Source: Butyrivibrio sp. (GTDB taxonomy: Bacteria > Bacillota > Clostridia > Lachnospirales > Lachnospiraceae). Taken from it: DNA of 64,000 nt. This document shows positions 47,293 through 55,289 of this stretch, piece after piece. Every line of letters starts with the position of its first letter. The stretch's first letter is position 1. The stretch is taken from NCBI GenBank assembly GCA_017446685.1, contig JAFSQI010000010.1:1-64000 (forward strand), written 5' to 3'. Made by a program: the position numbers and the translations under genes. The notes under the pieces are model-generated. The model was not told the DNA's origin. It ran no database searches and worked only from the letters and a program-made list of their open reading frames with translations.

Positions 47293-50250
47293 TCATTCAA
47301 TCGGCATACCGAACTCGATACGCTTTTTCTTTATCTCTTCATCTATCAGAATTGAATAGTCAATAATTGTCTCTCTGGAATCAACCTTTTCATTTATAAC
47401 TTTTCTGATAGCATTTGAAATGTGACGTCCTGTGAAATAACCACCGGGAACTTCTCTGATTCCGACTGTATTATCCCACTGCTCATTTAATACAGCGATA
47501 TCATCTGTGCTCCATGACAAATTAGTAAATGCATCTCTGTTAGCTGTTGCATATCTTGCAGAAGATCCAAGAAGCGCTTCTATTTCTCTACCAAATCTTA
47601 CCTGAGTCTCTGCATTTGCCCACCACTTCATGAATTCCCATGAATCAAGTCTAAGCTGTTCATCATCAGTCTTTATCATCATTGTTGCATTTCCTGTAAT
47701 AAAGTCTGATCTGTCAAGATGTCTCTTTCCTGTTTTATCTTCCACGTAGGTTCCGGGGATAAGTGTAAAGTCCCAAAGACCTCTAATTTCAGGTGCTGAA
47801 ACCATCAGTGTATTATAGGTTGAATAAGGTGCAATTCCGATTGGCATTTCTCCTGAACGGAATCTGCTTACGAAATCGTAAACTGTAGGAATACCATAAT
47901 CGTTAAAGTATCTTACATAATCATCAAAAGCTCTTACTCCGGCTTCTGTGTTAACTGTTGTCTTTGTACCGTTTTCGTTGTACATATCCCCACCGTACTG
48001 ATAAAGAAGTGAGAAGTACATTGAAAGGTCAGGTGCATTTGACATTATTGCTGTTGAAGATGCTGCAGCTCCGCTGCTTCCTGCTGCTGTAGGAATACCG
48101 ATTGAAAGGTTATTTCCCTGAATTGTAGGAAGAAGCTCAATAAGTTCTTTCCAGGTCTGAGGAACTTCAAGTTCCAATTCTTCAAGTACGTCTTTTCTAT
48201 AGAACATTACGTTGAAGGTCTGTGTCTCAGGAATTCCGTAAATGTGTCCGTCGAGTCTATACTGTTCATAAGAACTTTCTGAATAGTGGGACATTACCTC
48301 CTGCCAGCCGTCAAACTGTGTGATATCCTCTGCTGCACCTCTAAGAGCGTAGTTTACAGGCTGATCGGCACCTACTGAAAGAACTACATTCGGTCCTCTT
48401 CCTGCAAGTACTGCATTAAGAAGTGCTCCCGGATCAACTATTTCTACATTGACCTTAACTCCTGTAGATGTAGTGAAGTCATCATCGACCATTGACTTAA
48501 GAATTGTTCCCTGGTCACGACCTGTAAGTACCCAAACCTTAACTATTTTTCCTGCATCTTTTTCGTCGTATACATCTCCGACTGAGTTGTAGTCAACAAA
48601 GAAGGAAGCTATAAAGGACTTTATCTCATGTCCTGCCTTAGTAAAGAAGTTTGCCTTATCTTTCTTTGGCTGAACCTTTGTACCTGAAACTACCAGGTAA
48701 TCAACATCGAGCTTTGTCTCACTCATGTTGAGTGATGCTGTACCAAGTGATGTGATATTGTCCTTGAAGGTTGTAAACTCTGTTGTTATCTTCTGTGGCT
48801 TCTCACAGAATCTTTCAAGCTGCTGTGCTATTGTCTGGGCAGTTGCAATGTTGTCTGCCATCTGTCCTGAATAGGCAACCATGTCATCGACAATCTTATA
48901 AAGTCTCTTTGATTCAAGCTCCATAGCCTGCATGATTTCAGGATATGTTGTGTCGATGTGATAATCTCTGTATACATCAGGGCTTGCTCCGGTATAAACC
49001 AGGATTCTTCTATATATCTGGTTAAGTCTGTAGGTTGAATCCTCCATTTCTTCAAGGATTGCACCCATTCCACCAAGAGTAGCCTCAAGTCTTATACTGT
49101 GCTGACCTTTTGTAAGGTAGAAGTTATAAGGTGTTCCATTCTCATCTGCAAGATCTTTGCAATCCCAATCGTTTGCATACTCGAATGAGATTTCTGACAG
49201 CTCTTCAAAAGGAAGCTCGCCATCAATTAAAACTGTTCTGTTTGAAACTGATCCTCTCGCGTAATTCTGACGTCCCTTGATCATGATGTTGTACCATCCG
49301 TCTTCAGGAACTTCGAAATTCCACTCAATCCACTGGCCTGAACTTCTCCAGGTCTCACCACCAACATAGTTGAGAACTGTGGTGGTTACACTGTTAGGGA
49401 TTGTGGTCGGCGAGGAACGATCGTATTTAGCATATAGGGAGGACTCAGATCGCAGAACAGAATCCTCGCCTTGTACCACCTGTAAATATTCCCCGGCTGC
49501 ATCGGAAGCATCTGTTCCTTTTATATTTGCCAGGTATTCCTCGTAAGTAGGGTTCTCCTTGATTGCCTTCAAAGTCAGATTTGAAAAAATCATCGGCTCA
49601 TTGTCAGCAACAAGTGTAAGTTCATTTTCTCCCTTATTAAAATAGAAGACATAGGGCTTAGCTATAAATCCCATATCATCTCTAAAGAAAGCTTTCTGCC
49701 ATCCAAAGTATTCAACCTGTCTGGGTCTTATCTGATTGCCCTGGTTATCAACTTTGACTTCTCCTCCGTCTGTCCACATTCTTGTGAAGGAGATATTTCT
49801 TGCATCCTCGAAAGGAAGCTCACCGTTTATGTAAACGGTTCTTTCAGCAGGCACACCTCTTGATTCAGGTATGTAATACTCGATGAAAAGCTGGTAGAGA
49901 CCTTCCTTTGGAACATTTACATTCCAGGTAACCTTTGAACCAGTCTCTGTATAAAGAGCATCCTTCTTATCATCAGTCGCTGCTTTTTCTACATGGACAT
50001 CACCCTCTGATGTGTAATCAAGAATGTCCACTGCAATATCCTGATCAGGCTTAGCTGCACTAGCGTAAGTGTTCAGGTAGCCGGTGTAAGAACCGGTTCT
50101 TTCCATTCCGGCGATTTCCTGTGTAAGGTCTGCGTCCTTATACTTGTCATGGAAATCTTTCTTTTCGCGCCCTGCCAGCAACACACAGACTAAAACGATT
50201 GCTGCCACGACACCTAAAACAATTAGAATTTTCTGTAATGTTTTATTCAT
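47293..50250 (-). CDS. Membrane-anchored solute-binding protein fused to two carbohydrate-binding-like modules
   Basis: The 985-residue protein begins with a membrane helix (ILIVLGVVAAIVLVCVLLAG) instead of a lipobox. Residues about 70-230 and 260-395 are two copies of a beta-rich module: EGLYQLFIEYY with RTVYINGELPFEDARNISF in the first, DGWYNIMIKGR with RTVLIDGELPFEELSEISF in the second. A helical linker follows (about 400-540), then a family 1 solute-binding domain from about 567 (VWVLTGRDQGTIL, PETQTFNVMFYRKDVLEELE, FITGNATMMIKT). A normal binding protein is about 450 residues. The modules resemble galactose-binding-like domains and probably hold polysaccharide near the importer; ligand unknown. 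Confidence 0.85.
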   Translation of the reverse strand: MNKTLQKILIVLGVVAAIVLVCVLLAGREKKDFHDKYKDADLTQEIAGMERTGSYTGYLNTYASAAKPDQDIAVDILDYTSEGDVHVEKAATDDKKDALYTETGSKVTWNVNVPKEGLYQLFIEYYIPESRGVPAERTVYINGELPFEDARNISFTRMWTDGGEVKVDNQGNQIRPRQVEYFGWQKAFFRDDMGFIAKPYVFYFNKGENELTLVADNEPMIFSNLTLKAIKENPTYEEYLANIKGTDASDAAGEYLQVVQGEDSVLRSESSLYAKYDRSSPTTIPNSVTTTVLNYVGGETWRSSGQWIEWNFEVPEDGWYNIMIKGRQNYARGSVSNRTVLIDGELPFEELSEISFEYANDWDCKDLADENGTPYNFYLTKGQHSIRLEATLGGMGAILEEMEDSTYRLNQIYRRILVYTGASPDVYRDYHIDTTYPEIMQAMELESKRLYKIVDDMVAYSGQMADNIATAQTIAQQLERFCEKPQKITTEFTTFKDNITSLGTASLNMSETKLDVDYLVVSGTKVQPKKDKANFFTKAGHEIKSFIASFFVDYNSVGDVYDEKDAGKIVKVWVLTGRDQGTILKSMVDDDFTTSTGVKVNVEIVDPGALLNAVLAGRGPNVVLSVGADQPVNYALRGAAEDITQFDGWQEVMSHYSESSYEQYRLDGHIYGIPETQTFNVMFYRKDVLEELELEVPQTWKELIELLPTIQGNNLSIGIPTAAGSSGAAASSTAIMSNAPDLSMYFSLLYQYGGDMYNENGTKTTVNTEAGVRAFDDYVRYFNDYGIPTVYDFVSRFRSGEMPIGIAPYSTYNTLMVSAPEIRGLWDFTLIPGTYVEDKTGKRHLDRSDFITGNATMMIKTDDEQLRLDSWEFMKWWANAETQVRFGREIEALLGSSARYATANRDAFTNLSWSTDDIAVLNEQWDNTVGIREVPGGYFTGRHISNAIRKVINEKVDSRETIIDYSILIDEEIKKKRIEFGMPIE

Positions 50251-50267
50251 GATTGTCAGTCCTTTAT

Positions 50268-51680
50268 TTAAGTTTCTGCGAATACCCAAAAAGCAGGCTT
50301 TGGTTTATAGAGATCATCAAACAATAACGGACATTGTGGCTTTTCTTTTGAACTTCCGCCTCCGACTGTGGATCTGTGTTGTAGCCATGAGTACTTATCA
50401 ACCGTTCCCCAGAAAGTGATTCCCGATACGTTTATCCCCTCGCTCTGTACATTTTGTAATGCGTAGTACATGAGGTTGTAGGTCTTTCGCATCTTTTCAT
50501 ATTCTGCTTCTTTGGACTCTTCACTTCCGTCATAATCATCAGAAGAACTCAAGTCCCATTCGGTTATCTGGACACTTCCAACAACTTCTCCATAAGCTTT
50601 GGCTGATGCCTCAACATCTGTATAGGAAGGAGAATCTACATTGTAATGACCCTGCATACCCATCGCCGTAATTCTTGTTCCAACTCCGGGCTCACCTTCC
50701 TTTTCTTTAACCGCCTTTAAAAGAGTAATGATTCCATTTCTCTTTTGAGCATTGCATTCATTGTAATCGTTGTAGTAAAGCTCAAGCTCACCGGGTGCAT
50801 ACTTGTTGGCATATTTGAAAGCGTTTATTATGAATTCTTCGCTCTGATAAACATGCCACCAGCTTGAATTACTACCATGCCTGTCTTCGTTTAAATCTTC
50901 TTCCGGTTTCTCGGCATCTGTTCTGTAAGTACCGGTGCCATCAGAAATTGCTTCATTTACAACATCCCATCCGTAAAAAAGATCTTTATACGGGCTCTCG
51001 TCTGAGGTGAAATGCGTAAGAACCTCTCGTATATACCACTCAAGTCTCTTATCCATTTCTTCTTTACTAACGTAAGGCTTTGTCTTGTCATACTCCTCAT
51101 GAAAAAACCACTCCGGCGTCTGTGAATGCCAGACAAGAACATGTCCTCTTATCTTTATTTCCTTGTCCGGATGAGTTTCATTCCATTTAAGAAACTTATC
51201 TAATATCTTCTCCGGATTTGAATAATTCAAAACCGGTACTGTTATCGTCTCGCCATTAAGCTCTGCTTCTTCTGTTCCCGGACAGGTACTGACGCTGTAT
51301 CCGAATAATGAATCAGGTTTTAATTCATTTCCAAGTGTCACAGCATTAAAATGTGTTGTCACCAGATTCCACAATGGAATATCCCAGGGTTCCTTGCCTG
51401 TAATTGCACATCCTATCCTGCATCCCATTTTCTGTTCTACACAATCTCTAAGTGCCGGGATCTGCTCTTTAGAAGCTTCCACATCTGTATTTTCCTGACC
51501 GGTATCTTCATTGGAATTGTTTTGTGCTGAACTATCTGAACTTTCCGACGTCGCCTCTTTGGCAGTTTCTTCTACAGCTTCCTGTTTATCATCAGGCGGC
51601 TGGCTTTTGCAAGCCGTCATAGCAAGAAGTGCAGATGCCGCCAGAATAGCAACAAATGACTTTCTATTTTTACACACCAT
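50268..51680 (-). CDS. Endo-1,4-beta-xylanase, GH10 lipoprotein
   Basis: The enzyme cuts the xylan backbone on the cell surface. A lipoprotein signal ends in LLAMTACKS, followed by an acidic linker. The GH10 barrel has GNELKPDS, IRGHVLVWHSQTPEWFF, the acid/base Glu in WDVVNEAISDG (about residue 241) and the nucleophile Glu in VQITEWDLSS (about 373). The C-terminal GITFWGTVDKYSW and PLLFDDLYKPKPAF are typical. The ATG at 51680 has GAGGGAGGG upstream; the in-frame extension above it is rejected. It leads the transporter operon and has an extended -10 promoter with an upstream regulator-type motif. Confidence 0.95.
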   Translation of the reverse strand: MVCKNRKSFVAILAASALLAMTACKSQPPDDKQEAVEETAKEATSESSDSSAQNNSNEDTGQENTDVEASKEQIPALRDCVEQKMGCRIGCAITGKEPWDIPLWNLVTTHFNAVTLGNELKPDSLFGYSVSTCPGTEEAELNGETITVPVLNYSNPEKILDKFLKWNETHPDKEIKIRGHVLVWHSQTPEWFFHEEYDKTKPYVSKEEMDKRLEWYIREVLTHFTSDESPYKDLFYGWDVVNEAISDGTGTYRTDAEKPEEDLNEDRHGSNSSWWHVYQSEEFIINAFKYANKYAPGELELYYNDYNECNAQKRNGIITLLKAVKEKEGEPGVGTRITAMGMQGHYNVDSPSYTDVEASAKAYGEVVGSVQITEWDLSSSDDYDGSEESKEAEYEKMRKTYNLMYYALQNVQSEGINVSGITFWGTVDKYSWLQHRSTVGGGSSKEKPQCPLLFDDLYKPKPAFWVFAET

Positions 51681-51797
51681 GTACCCTCCCTCGGTACCAA
51701 ATTTTGATTTCCATATCATAATTTGCGCTTCCCCTTTCGCAATCATATGTCGCCATAATGGTTACCAAAATTTGCTATTATCGATTTATTTCGACAA

Positions 51798-51866
51798 AGT
51801 ATAGCATATCGGCTTTTGGACTGGGGTGCTTACCAGTTTTTGCCTCTAAATGTTCAGATATTGCTA
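51798..51866 (-). promoter_or_regulatory. Xylanase operon promoter with candidate AraC-type operator
   Basis: On the minus strand TAGCAATATCTGAACA (51851-51866) precedes, by 47 bases, an extended -10 element TGCTATACT whose hexamer is 51798-51803. No recognisable -35 box exists. The layout matches that of the binding-protein promoter at 38395-38466. Confidence 0.6.
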
Positions 51867-51968
51867 TTTGGACTCTAAAAATCAAGACATGTTTTTGTGC
51901 ATTTTTGACAATTACATAAAAAAAAATCGCGCCCCATTTATTTATTATGAGCACGATTTAGAAAATGT

Positions 51969-51984
51969 TAGCAATATTTGAGAA
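51969..51984 (+). promoter_or_regulatory. Candidate operator TAGCAATATTTGAGAA
   Basis: A plus-strand copy of the motif shared by the xylan-locus promoters. It faces the AraC regulator gene, 320 bases from its start, and lies about 100 bases from the minus-strand copy, so it may serve either gene. Confidence 0.45.
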
Positions 51985-52097
51985 GAAGGTTTTCCTAGAT
52001 AATGTTATTATAGCAAGGCAAGAAGTATATGTTTTTTTGTTACTTTTCAACTTAATTTCAAGCTTACAAAAAAGCAACATTTTATCTTAACTTCTTG

Positions 52098-52263
52098 CTA
52101 GTGTAGCTGTTTTTATATTTCTCGACTATATTGCTTAGATATAATTTGCAATCTGCAAGGCGGAAGATGGAGTCGATGGGCGTCCATCGACGACTGATGA
52201 CAACGCAGTAGATTCAAATTATAGCAAGCATATAGTCGAGTTAATATAAAACAGCTACACTAG
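52098..52263. repeat. 166-bp near-perfect palindrome upstream of the AraC gene
   Basis: Two arms of about 59 bases run from CTAGTGTAGCTGTTTT at the left to its inverted copy AAAACAGCTACACTAG at the right; CTCGACTATAT is also kept in both. The centre has a hairpin, GTCGATGG-GCGT-CCATCGAC. No ORF was seen. The ends are consistent with a TA or CTAG target, but no longer duplication is seen. It stops 41 bases before the AraC start codon. The rest of the 624-base gap holds the xylanase promoter and motif copies. Confidence 0.85.
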
Positions 52264-52304
52264 AGGTTTATGGGAGTAATTTTTACTAGGGAGTAAATTG
52301 TGTT

Positions 52305-53273
52305 ATGGTAAACAAATCTGAAAACATTAAGCTGGACTATTATCAGCAAAACACTGATTTCAGAGAGCGTATTGTCGATGGAAACAATGAGAAATCTATT
52401 TTTCCAAAGGACAGTTCAATCAGAATCTGGTACAATGAGCAGGTTTATGATTATCCTTCTCATTGGCACAATGCACTGGAAATCTGTGTTCCGATCGATA
52501 ACTATTATGATGTGGATGTTGACAACGAAGCTCACCACGTAATGCCGGGTGACATTCTGTTCATACCACCTCGCAAATCTCATTATCTGCATGCCCCAAA
52601 GTCCGGAAGCAGATATATATGTCTTTTTGATATCGACTTCTTTTCATCGGTAAGAGGTTACTCAGGACTTATGAATATGCTAAAAGACTGCATTCATATA
52701 ACACCTGAGGCTTATGCACCTATTTATAATGAAATATACAGTTTATTTTCACAGATTTGGAACGAGTATTTCCAGAAAACTGAATTCTACGAGTTTTCTA
52801 TTTACTCACATTTGTTTCAGATCATGACAATTTTATCAAGATATCAGCTAAATAAAATTCATCTCTTCACAGACAGCACTCCTGTCAAAAGACGTGAATA
52901 CTTTGAAAAGCTCAATACAGTCATTGATTACATAGATGAAAACTATGCCTACGATATTACTCTTGAAGATGCCGCTTCCTACAGTGGTTTTTCAAAATTT
53001 CATTTTTCAAGACTGTTCAAGGAATACATGGGCTGCACCTTCTATGACTATCTGATTGGCCAGCGTATTAAGGCAACAGAAGTTCTTTTAACAAGGGATG
53101 ATCTTTCAATAACTGATATTGCACTTCAGTCAGGTTTTTCGAGTATCTCTACATTTAACAGAACCTTTAAGCTGAAAAAGGGCTGCACACCCGGGGAATA
53201 CAGATCACTCTTCTCCGGCGGACTAGGCAAGGAAAAAGGCGATGTTTCCGCCAAGGCCGCAGTTCTAAAATAA
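52305..53273 (+). CDS. AraC family transcriptional regulator with cupin sensor domain
   Basis: The 322-residue protein has an N-terminal cupin (YPSHWHNALEICVPIDNYY, HHVMPGDILFIPPRKSHYL) that should bind a sugar, and a C-terminal double helix-turn-helix (DITLEDAASYSGFSKFHFSRLFKEYMG and SITDIALQSGFSSISTFNRTFKLKKGCTPGEYR). It is divergent from the xylanase operon and close to GH43, esterase-GH43 and GH5 genes, so it is the likely local activator. The repeated motif AGCAATATYTGA is the best candidate for its binding site, by inference. Confidence 0.92.
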   Translation: MVNKSENIKLDYYQQNTDFRERIVDGNNEKSIFPKDSSIRIWYNEQVYDYPSHWHNALEICVPIDNYYDVDVDNEAHHVMPGDILFIPPRKSHYLHAPKSGSRYICLFDIDFFSSVRGYSGLMNMLKDCIHITPEAYAPIYNEIYSLFSQIWNEYFQKTEFYEFSIYSHLFQIMTILSRYQLNKIHLFTDSTPVKRREYFEKLNTVIDYIDENYAYDITLEDAASYSGFSKFHFSRLFKEYMGCTFYDYLIGQRIKATEVLLTRDDLSITDIALQSGFSSISTFNRTFKLKKGCTPGEYRSLFSGGLGKEKGDVSAKAAVLK

Positions 53274-53289
53274 TTTTTTATACGAAAAC

Positions 53290-53336
53290 TATAGTAAACG
53301 ACATAGGCAATTGCCTATTGTCGTTTACTATAAAAA
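53290..53336. terminator. Bidirectional terminator between araC-type and GH43 genes
   Basis: TATAGTAAACGACATAGGCAA and its inverted copy (one inserted base) form a long stem centred on an AATT. A T-containing stretch follows on the minus strand, and both converging genes end within 20 bases of it. Confidence 0.75.
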
Positions 53337-53338
53337 TC

Positions 53339-54979
53339 TTATTCTGCCTGCCAGGTATAGAAATCGTAGTCCTGGCCTTCAAATACAAAGTAGATGTTCT
53401 GCTGTCCTGTAACTTTTTCTGCAAATGTGGCTGTCACTTCTGTCATTTCTTTTCCAATCCCTTCAATAACTGCTACTGCTGCAGGTTCTGCTGAAGGTGT
53501 TCCAAGACATACTCTGATAGTTCCGTTTACATCTGTTTTCTTTCCGATTACATTAAAGGTTATTTTTTCTGCTCCGTCTGCTCCAAAATCAACACCGGTA
53601 ACATTTGTCCATGCTCCGTCAGTAATTCCTGAAACAATCATATCACCGGAACCGCATTTTTCTGATATTTCTCCAAACTGCTTTGTTGTAACTCCGGCAG
53701 CATTGGACATTGTAACTGCTTTGTTTTCTTTATATGGATCAAATGCCTTTACCTGCTTTACGCCTGCTCTTGTTCCAACACTTGCGGCCGGTTCTCCATC
53801 CTTGTTTATGACAAGTTTATCCACATTTGTGCTGCGATAGCCACCATTTATCCCCATTTTTTCCTCAAGTATCCTCGAATGGTAGGTTATATACCACTGT
53901 CCATCAAATTCGAACATGCAGTGGTGATTATTTCCGCCAAGTCCAAAGAAAGCCTCAGGATTTTTTAATACAGATCTGCATCTTGTAAATGGTCCCATAG
54001 GGGAATCGGATTTCATTGTAATAATCTCGCCGCAGCCAAATCCAAGCTCTTTTTCGCTTTCAGGATCAACGCTGAAATTTGAGCAGTAAGAATAATAATA
54101 GGTTCCATTTATCTTGTTGATTCCGGAATCCTCAAATAAAAAGTCAACATTCTCAATCGGCATCGGGTCGCCGTCAAGACTCATCATGTCTGCTCCAAGT
54201 TTAGCAACTCTGGCTGTTCCCGGATTTGAAGCCTTGTCAGGTGAAGGCACTCCGCCTCCAACATAAATATATGCTTCTCCGTCATCATCCATAAGTACTG
54301 CAGGATCAAAGAGCCATGTTACTTCTGCGCAGTTTGGTGTCTCTCTGCTGATAAGTGGTTCGCCTATTTCATCTACGAACGGTCCTACAGGTGAATCAGA
54401 AGAAAGAACTCCGATTCCGTTTCCGTTATTTGCAAAGTATAAAAAGAACTTGTCTTTTCCATCAATTTTCTTATATGCTGCTGCCGGTGCCCATGAATTT
54501 GGTCCCCATTTTGCTGCTCCGTTTTTTCCTGCAGCATAAACTGTTCCGTGATCAGTCCAGTTAACAAGATCATCTGACGAAATAACGTTTATTGTATCTA
54601 TGTTTCCATAAGTATTTTCTTTAACAGTTTTATCAGGATTATATGAAATCTTGTCACCTGTCATGTATAAATACACTCTTCCATCATATACAAGCGCATA
54701 TGGGTCAGCTCCGAAACGCTGAACCATTACAGGGTTATGATCTGTCAGCGCTTTTACCCCACTTTGAACTTCAACTTTTTTCAAACTCATTACTTCCATT
54801 TCCTCTTTCTCCTCAAATAATTTATCATCTTCGATAACGTTATCGGATATCTGAACTTCATCACTTGTATTTTTCTCAGTGCCGCAGCCTCCGATTGAAA
54901 GGACCATACAGGCCATGAGCAGTGTACGTATAAGAGGTTGCTTTCTGTGAATTTTCTGAATTGTTTCTTTTTTTCTCAT
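53339..54979 (-). CDS. GH43 lipoprotein with C-terminal CBM6-like module
   Basis: A secreted glycoside hydrolase of about 546 residues. The lipobox is VLSIGGCGT. The five-blade GH43 domain begins with HNPVMVQRFGADPYALVYDGRVYLY, whose Asp is the likely general base, and has WLFDPAVLMDDDGEAYIY and NHHCMFEFDGQWYITYHSR. The last 130 residues (ITDGAWTNVTGVDFGADGAEKITF) look like CBM6. Relatives act as arabinofuranosidase or beta-xylosidase on arabinoxylan; which one cannot be told. The ATG at 54979 (MRKKETIQK) is preferred. It is divergent from the esterase-GH43 gene. Confidence 0.9.
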   Translation of the reverse strand: MRKKETIQKIHRKQPLIRTLLMACMVLSIGGCGTEKNTSDEVQISDNVIEDDKLFEEKEEMEVMSLKKVEVQSGVKALTDHNPVMVQRFGADPYALVYDGRVYLYMTGDKISYNPDKTVKENTYGNIDTINVISSDDLVNWTDHGTVYAAGKNGAAKWGPNSWAPAAAYKKIDGKDKFFLYFANNGNGIGVLSSDSPVGPFVDEIGEPLISRETPNCAEVTWLFDPAVLMDDDGEAYIYVGGGVPSPDKASNPGTARVAKLGADMMSLDGDPMPIENVDFLFEDSGINKINGTYYYSYCSNFSVDPESEKELGFGCGEIITMKSDSPMGPFTRCRSVLKNPEAFFGLGGNNHHCMFEFDGQWYITYHSRILEEKMGINGGYRSTNVDKLVINKDGEPAASVGTRAGVKQVKAFDPYKENKAVTMSNAAGVTTKQFGEISEKCGSGDMIVSGITDGAWTNVTGVDFGADGAEKITFNVIGKKTDVNGTIRVCLGTPSAEPAAVAVIEGIGKEMTEVTATFAEKVTGQQNIYFVFEGQDYDFYTWQAE

Positions 54980-55176
54980 GACCTTTTGTCCTCTTGGATT
55001 ACTCTCATACAAAATGCACAACGTGTGACGCATTCTGACAAAGGCAGTAACCCTCGTTCAATTGTTTTGTACTACAGTACTATATTCACTACAATTTTTT
55101 TAAGCCACCAAAAAGTTGCTGAATTAATTCCAAAAATTGCGTTATACAAAAATCTCGCAACTTATCGCGTGTTTGG

Positions 55177-55190
55177 AGCAATATTTGAGT
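55177..55190 (+). promoter_or_regulatory. Candidate operator AGCAATATTTGAGT between the two GH43 genes
   Basis: A plus-strand copy of the shared motif, 100 bases before the esterase-GH43 start codon, in the divergent gap 54980-55289. A weak -10 such as TAGAAT at 55227 follows. The palindrome GTACTACAGTAC near 55067 is another possible site. Nothing else was recognised in the gap. Confidence 0.5.
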
Positions 55191-55289
55191 GGAAGCAATC
55201 CAAGCGAAAAATATATCATTACAGCATAGAATGTACTTATTTTTCCATTACATCAGAAAGGGAAAACATTTATAGAGGAGAGAAAAGGT

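Noticed and set aside
52194..52200. CTGATGA, the hammerhead ribozyme core sequence, inside the 166-bp palindrome
   Set aside because: The required GAAA and the three proper stems are not present around it; chance occurrence.
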